This document shows, piece after piece, positions 4,550 to 6,484 of a stretch of DNA of 6,484 nucleotides. The notes below the pieces were generated by a model. The model made no database searches. It saw only the letters and a list, made by a program, of their open reading frames with translations, and was not told where the DNA came from. The position numbers were made by a program, and so were the translations under genes. Every line of letters begins with the position of its first letter. Position 1 is the first letter of the stretch. Origin of the DNA: Gammaproteobacteria bacterium (GTDB lineage Bacteria; Pseudomonadota; Gammaproteobacteria; Pseudomonadales; Azotimanducaceae); assembly GCA_009840715.1 (NCBI GenBank), contig VXNE01000369.1, positions 13,824 through 20,307 on the forward strand, read 5' to 3'.

Positions 4550-5487
4550 CGCGGCTCCCCTGGCGTGCGCAGGAGGTTGTCGGGATCGCGATCGCTCACC
4601 CAGCCGAGCGCGGGACTCGCCCGGTAACCGATGAGCTGTTGCGCGCGCTCGGGCAGTCCGCGGGCCACCTCCGGCGGTATGGCGAAGAACTGGTTCTCCT
4701 CCGTCGTCAGCCAATCGACCATGAACACGAACGTGACGGATGTCCGTGACTCGTCGCGGCTGGCGGCAAGGCCGTGCAGGGTCTTGCCCGTCCACAGGGC
4801 CGCCGATCCCTTCGGCATCACCGCTCGCGCCACCTCGTGCTCCTCGGCGCTCCGGTCCCGGGGCCAGCGGTGGCTGCCCGGGACGAGGCGGGTGGCTCCG
4901 TTCTCCAGCGTGAAGTCCGTCAGCGCCCAGGCGATGGCCAGCGCCCGCTCCGGGGCTTCCGGGTCGTGCTCCAGGAAGGGCCGGAAGGTGTCCATCTCGC
5001 GATGCAGGAACTGATGTGCGTCTCCGCGGCAGACCTGCCGGGCGCCGGAGATATTCAGCCGATAGTGATGGCAGTTCGGTCCCAGTACGGGGTCGCGTGG
5101 CTTCATCTCCAGGTAGTCTTCGAAGGCCGCGTCGAGACCCTCTTCCCACGTCGCGGAAGGACGGGACTGCGCGGCGGAGGCCGCCATCGGCGCCTGCGGC
5201 AGGAGGATCGCGTCCGCCACCTCGAGGAGCGTCTCGTTCAGCAGCAGGTCCCCGGCGATCTCCGGGGCGTGGACGAAGATGTCTCCCATGCCGCGCGTCG
5301 GCGCCCCGAAGAAGCTCTCGCCCCCGGGTTCCTGTGCGCGCAGGGTTGGGACGATGCGCTCGGCGATGGCGTCGGCGACGTGCGGGGCCACCAGTTCGCG
5401 CACGACCGCGGCCCCGTCGCGGCGGAGCGCTTCGGCAATGTCATCCGGCGGGTCCGTCGCGCGAAACGTGGCGAGGGAGGGGCTCAT
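4546..5487 (-). CDS. PhyH-family Fe(II)/2-oxoglutarate oxygenase with H-R-E iron motif
   Basis: This 313-residue protein of the phytanoyl-CoA dioxygenase superfamily is probably a cytoplasmic hydroxylase of a small substrate. The N-terminal L-R-R-D-G-A-A-V-V-R-E-L (21-32) is the usual PhyH opening strand. The iron site is read as H162-R163-E164 within H-Q-F-L-H-R-E-M-D, with the distal His238 in K-T-L-H-G and the 2OG-binding Arg248 ten residues on. W-A-L-T-D (187-191) and N-G-A-T-R-L-V-P-G-S-H (196-206) complete the core and are mirrored in the other PhyH protein of the operon. An acid of Glu instead of Asp is less common but accepted in the superfamily; Asp166 is an alternative ligand. The ATG at 5487 has no clear ribosome site. 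The gene follows the first PPOX-type gene by 29 nt and shares GTGA with the TauD-family gene, so the two oxygenases are probably made together. Confidence 0.9.
   Translation of the reverse strand: MSPSLATFRATDPPDDIAEALRRDGAAVVRELVAPHVADAIAERIVPTLRAQEPGGESFFGAPTRGMGDIFVHAPEIAGDLLLNETLLEVADAILLPQAPMAASAAQSRPSATWEEGLDAAFEDYLEMKPRDPVLGPNCHHYRLNISGARQVCRGDAHQFLHREMDTFRPFLEHDPEAPERALAIAWALTDFTLENGATRLVPGSHRWPRDRSAEEHEVARAVMPKGSAALWTGKTLHGLAASRDESRTSVTFVFMVDWLTTEENQFFAIPPEVARGLPERAQQLIGYRASPALGWVSDRDPDNLLRTPGEPR
4555..4560 (-). promoter_or_regulatory. Ribosome binding site deciding the GTG start of the TauD-family gene
   Basis: GGGGAG on the minus strand lies 5 nt before the GTG at 4549, inside the last codons of the upstream PhyH gene. 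Together with the GTGA overlap it supports GTG 4549 as the true start and coupling of the two oxygenase genes. Confidence 0.6.
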
Positions 5488-5516
5488 CCGGATCTTGCGT
5501 GGGCGTCCACGCGGTC

Positions 5517-5981
5517 TCAGGCGGGGAACAGATCGACGACGCGGTCGTCACCGAGCATGCAGTAGCCGCGCTCCGGCGTGAATTCCACCAGCCGGGAGTA
5601 CTTCTCGGGCATCCCCTCTATCGTCTCGATCAGTTGCTTGCCTCCCGGGTTGTCGGGCTGCTGGTCAGCGTAACGTCGTGCCAGGACGACGGCGAGGCCT
5701 GCGGCTCCGTCCTGCGAGACCGTCGCGCGGCCCTCGAACGAGACCCACTGGTACGCGTCCTCGTCCATCTCGCTGGACACCGTCAGCGTGATTCGGTCAT
5801 CGTTCCGCAGGCGCTTCAGCTTCGGCGAGTTGGCCAGCGAGAAGAACCGCACGGTCGTGCCGTCCCAGTCGTACCAGAGCGGCACCGTGCAGGGCGAACC
5901 GTCCTTCCGCAGGGTGGTCACGACGCCCAGTCGCGTTCTTTCCTCGAGGAACGCCTTTGCTTGCGGATGCATGTCGGCCAT
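5517..5981 (-). CDS. PPOX-type split-barrel flavin protein, first gene of the six-gene unit
   Basis: This 154-residue cytoplasmic protein has the FMN/F420 split-barrel fold. The barrel start is G-V-V-T-T-L-R-K-D-G-S-P (19-30), followed by T-V-P-L-W-Y-D-W-D-G (32-41), the cofactor-loop segment N-S-P-K-L-K-R-L-R-N-D (51-61) with several basic residues, and V-S-F-E-G-R-A-T-V (80-88). These are standard landmarks of PPOX-family proteins that bind FMN, F420 or related cofactors. It is clearly divergent from the other split-barrel protein in the operon, so the two are paralogues rather than a recent duplication. The ATG at 5981 has AGGA 6 nt upstream on the minus strand; the longer open frame upstream reads through the divergent promoter and was rejected. 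It is separated by 29 nt from the PhyH gene downstream. The reaction is unknown; it may supply or use reducing equivalents in the same pathway. Confidence 0.85.
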   Translation of the reverse strand: MADMHPQAKAFLEERTRLGVVTTLRKDGSPCTVPLWYDWDGTTVRFFSLANSPKLKRLRNDDRITLTVSSEMDEDAYQWVSFEGRATVSQDGAAGLAVVLARRYADQQPDNPGGKQLIETIEGMPEKYSRLVEFTPERGYCMLGDDRVVDLFPA

Positions 5982-6026
5982 GGTTTTTCCTGCTCCGTGG
6001 TTCGGGTGGTCGCGGCGGCGACGATT

Positions 6027-6046
6027 GCAGAACGAAGCGGTTCTGC
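6027..6046. promoter_or_regulatory. 7-bp-arm dyad in the divergent promoter region of the six-gene unit
   Basis: GCAGAAC (6027-6033) and GTTCTGC (6040-6046) are perfect inverted arms around a 6-nt centre. They sit in the 97-bp gap between the divergent PPOX-type operon (start 5981) and the 123-aa gene (start 6079), about 45 and 32 nt from the two starts. This suits an operator shared by both promoters. No -10/-35 pair could be assigned with confidence and no regulator gene is present in the window. Confidence 0.45.
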
Positions 6047-6078
6047 TGTCCAATGCGACCGGGGACCGGGGAGGCAGT

Positions 6079-6450
6079 ATGCCAAGCGTCGTCGAGGAAA
6101 TCCCTGAGCGGTTGCAGCCCGCCGCGGACGCGGCGTTGGCCTGGATCAACGTGCAACAGGGCGCGCAGTTCCGCATCACCGGCCTCGTCGACCCGGACGC
6201 GGCGCTGGCAGGGCCTGCCGGAGAGCCGATGGACCTGGGCCTCGTGCTGTGCGATGGCGATCTCTGTCTCCGCGAGCAGGTACGCGTGCAGGCCGTTGGC
6301 GACGGCTACGAAGTGAGCGGCGTGGAGGCCGGGGCCGCGGAGATTCCGGTCCACCTCGATCCGCCCGTGGGGATACGCCGGGAATGGGTCGCCCAGCAGC
6401 TCGAGAAACACGAGTTCATCCTGTTGCTCTACTACCGCGGACTGTGGTGA
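6079..6450 (+). CDS. Uncharacterised 123-residue protein with a C-x4-C motif
   Basis: I do not recognise this protein. It has 123 residues, is acidic overall, and has no signal peptide or transmembrane helix. Visible elements are a predicted helix at 11-26, a strand-like F-R-I-T-G-L-V (31-37), L-G-L-V-L-C-D-G-D-L-C-L (53-64) with Cys58 and Cys63, an alternating strand R-E-Q-V-R-V-Q-A-V (65-73), and a C-terminal segment ending E-F-I-L-L-L-Y-Y-R-G-L-W (112-123). The mostly beta pattern and two nearby cysteines could mean a redox or metal site, but this is speculative. The ATG at 6079 has a strong GGGGAGG just upstream (6068-6074); the open frame before it runs through the divergent promoter region and was rejected. 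It is transcribed away from the six-gene unit and may share an operator with it. Codon pattern and composition match the neighbours. Confidence 0.75.
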   Translation: MPSVVEEIPERLQPAADAALAWINVQQGAQFRITGLVDPDAALAGPAGEPMDLGLVLCDGDLCLREQVRVQAVGDGYEVSGVEAGAAEIPVHLDPPVGIRREWVAQQLEKHEFILLLYYRGLW

Positions 6451-6460
6451 CCTCCCTGCC

Positions 6461-6477
6461 GCTCCGAGTTGCGGAGC
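6461..6477 (+). terminator. Short hairpin after the 123-aa gene
   Basis: GCTCCG (6461-6466) pairs with CGGAGC (6472-6477) around a 5-nt loop, 10 nt after the TGA at 6448-6450. No run of T is seen before the window ends 7 nt later, so this is only a candidate transcription end. Confidence 0.35.
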
Positions 6478-6484
6478 TATGTGA

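Noticed and set aside
4550..5149. An N-terminal extension of the TauD-family gene to give a 477-residue protein
   Set aside because: The extension is the PhyH gene in another frame and shows no homology. GTG 4549 has a ribosome site and matches the family N-terminus.
6027..6046. A LexA/SOS box, because of GAAC and GTTC half sites
   Set aside because: The half sites are 6 nt apart rather than the 4 nt of the Gram-positive box, and no SOS-type gene is adjacent; left as a general dyad.
4774..6107. Long open frames on the + strand opposite the PhyH and PPOX-type genes
   Set aside because: Their translations are low-complexity Arg/Gly/Pro-rich with no family landmarks, as expected for the antisense of G+C-rich genes; the minus-strand genes have complete motifs.

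Overview
This is a dense, high-G+C stretch of bacterial chromosome with short gaps and Shine-Dalgarno-like sites. It carries ten genes. The mix (three Fe(II)/2-oxoglutarate oxygenases, two flavin split-barrel proteins, a hotdog thioesterase, a crotonase, an ACMSD-type amidohydrolase and a DUF4242 protein) resembles the catabolic or accessory regions of uncultured soil or marine bacteria such as Pseudomonadota, Myxococcota or sponge-associated lineages. Nothing in the sequence fixes a genus. There are no rRNA or tRNA genes, CRISPR arrays, transposases or phage genes.

Layout. (1) At 39-620 (-) is the N-terminal part of an amidohydrolase. It stops at a composition break, where the first ~40 bases are T-rich and only 13 of 40 are G or C. 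(2) A divergent promoter region at 621-684 contains a perfect 16-bp palindrome. (3) A two-gene (+) unit follows: a DUF4242 small protein (685-972) and a crotonase-fold enoyl-CoA hydratase/isomerase homologue (997-1839). (4) Between two convergent stop codons lies a cluster of three REP-like hairpins (1836-1975): one inverted copy and two tandem 59-bp units. (5) A six-gene (-) unit runs from 5981 down to 1972, with gaps of 29, -4, 19, 37 and 11 nt. In transcription order it encodes a PPOX-type split-barrel protein, a PhyH-family oxygenase, a TauD/TfdA oxygenase, a second PPOX-type protein, a PaaI-like hotdog thioesterase and a second PhyH-family oxygenase. (6) A divergent region at 5982-6078 with a 7-bp-arm dyad separates this operon from an unrecognised 123-aa (+) gene (6079-6450), which is followed by a short hairpin at the window end.

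Working model (inference). The six-gene unit looks like one transcript that oxidises or tailors a small organic substrate, possibly with a CoA-thioester stage handled by the hotdog protein. The PhyH and TauD genes in the middle overlap at GTGA and are probably translationally coupled.

The most interesting points are these. The last PhyH protein lacks any H-x-D/E motif and has H-G-G where its in-operon paralogue has H-R-E, a ligand pattern shared with Fe/2OG halogenases. The crotonase lacks both canonical catalytic glutamates. The hairpin cluster shows compensatory base changes between copies.
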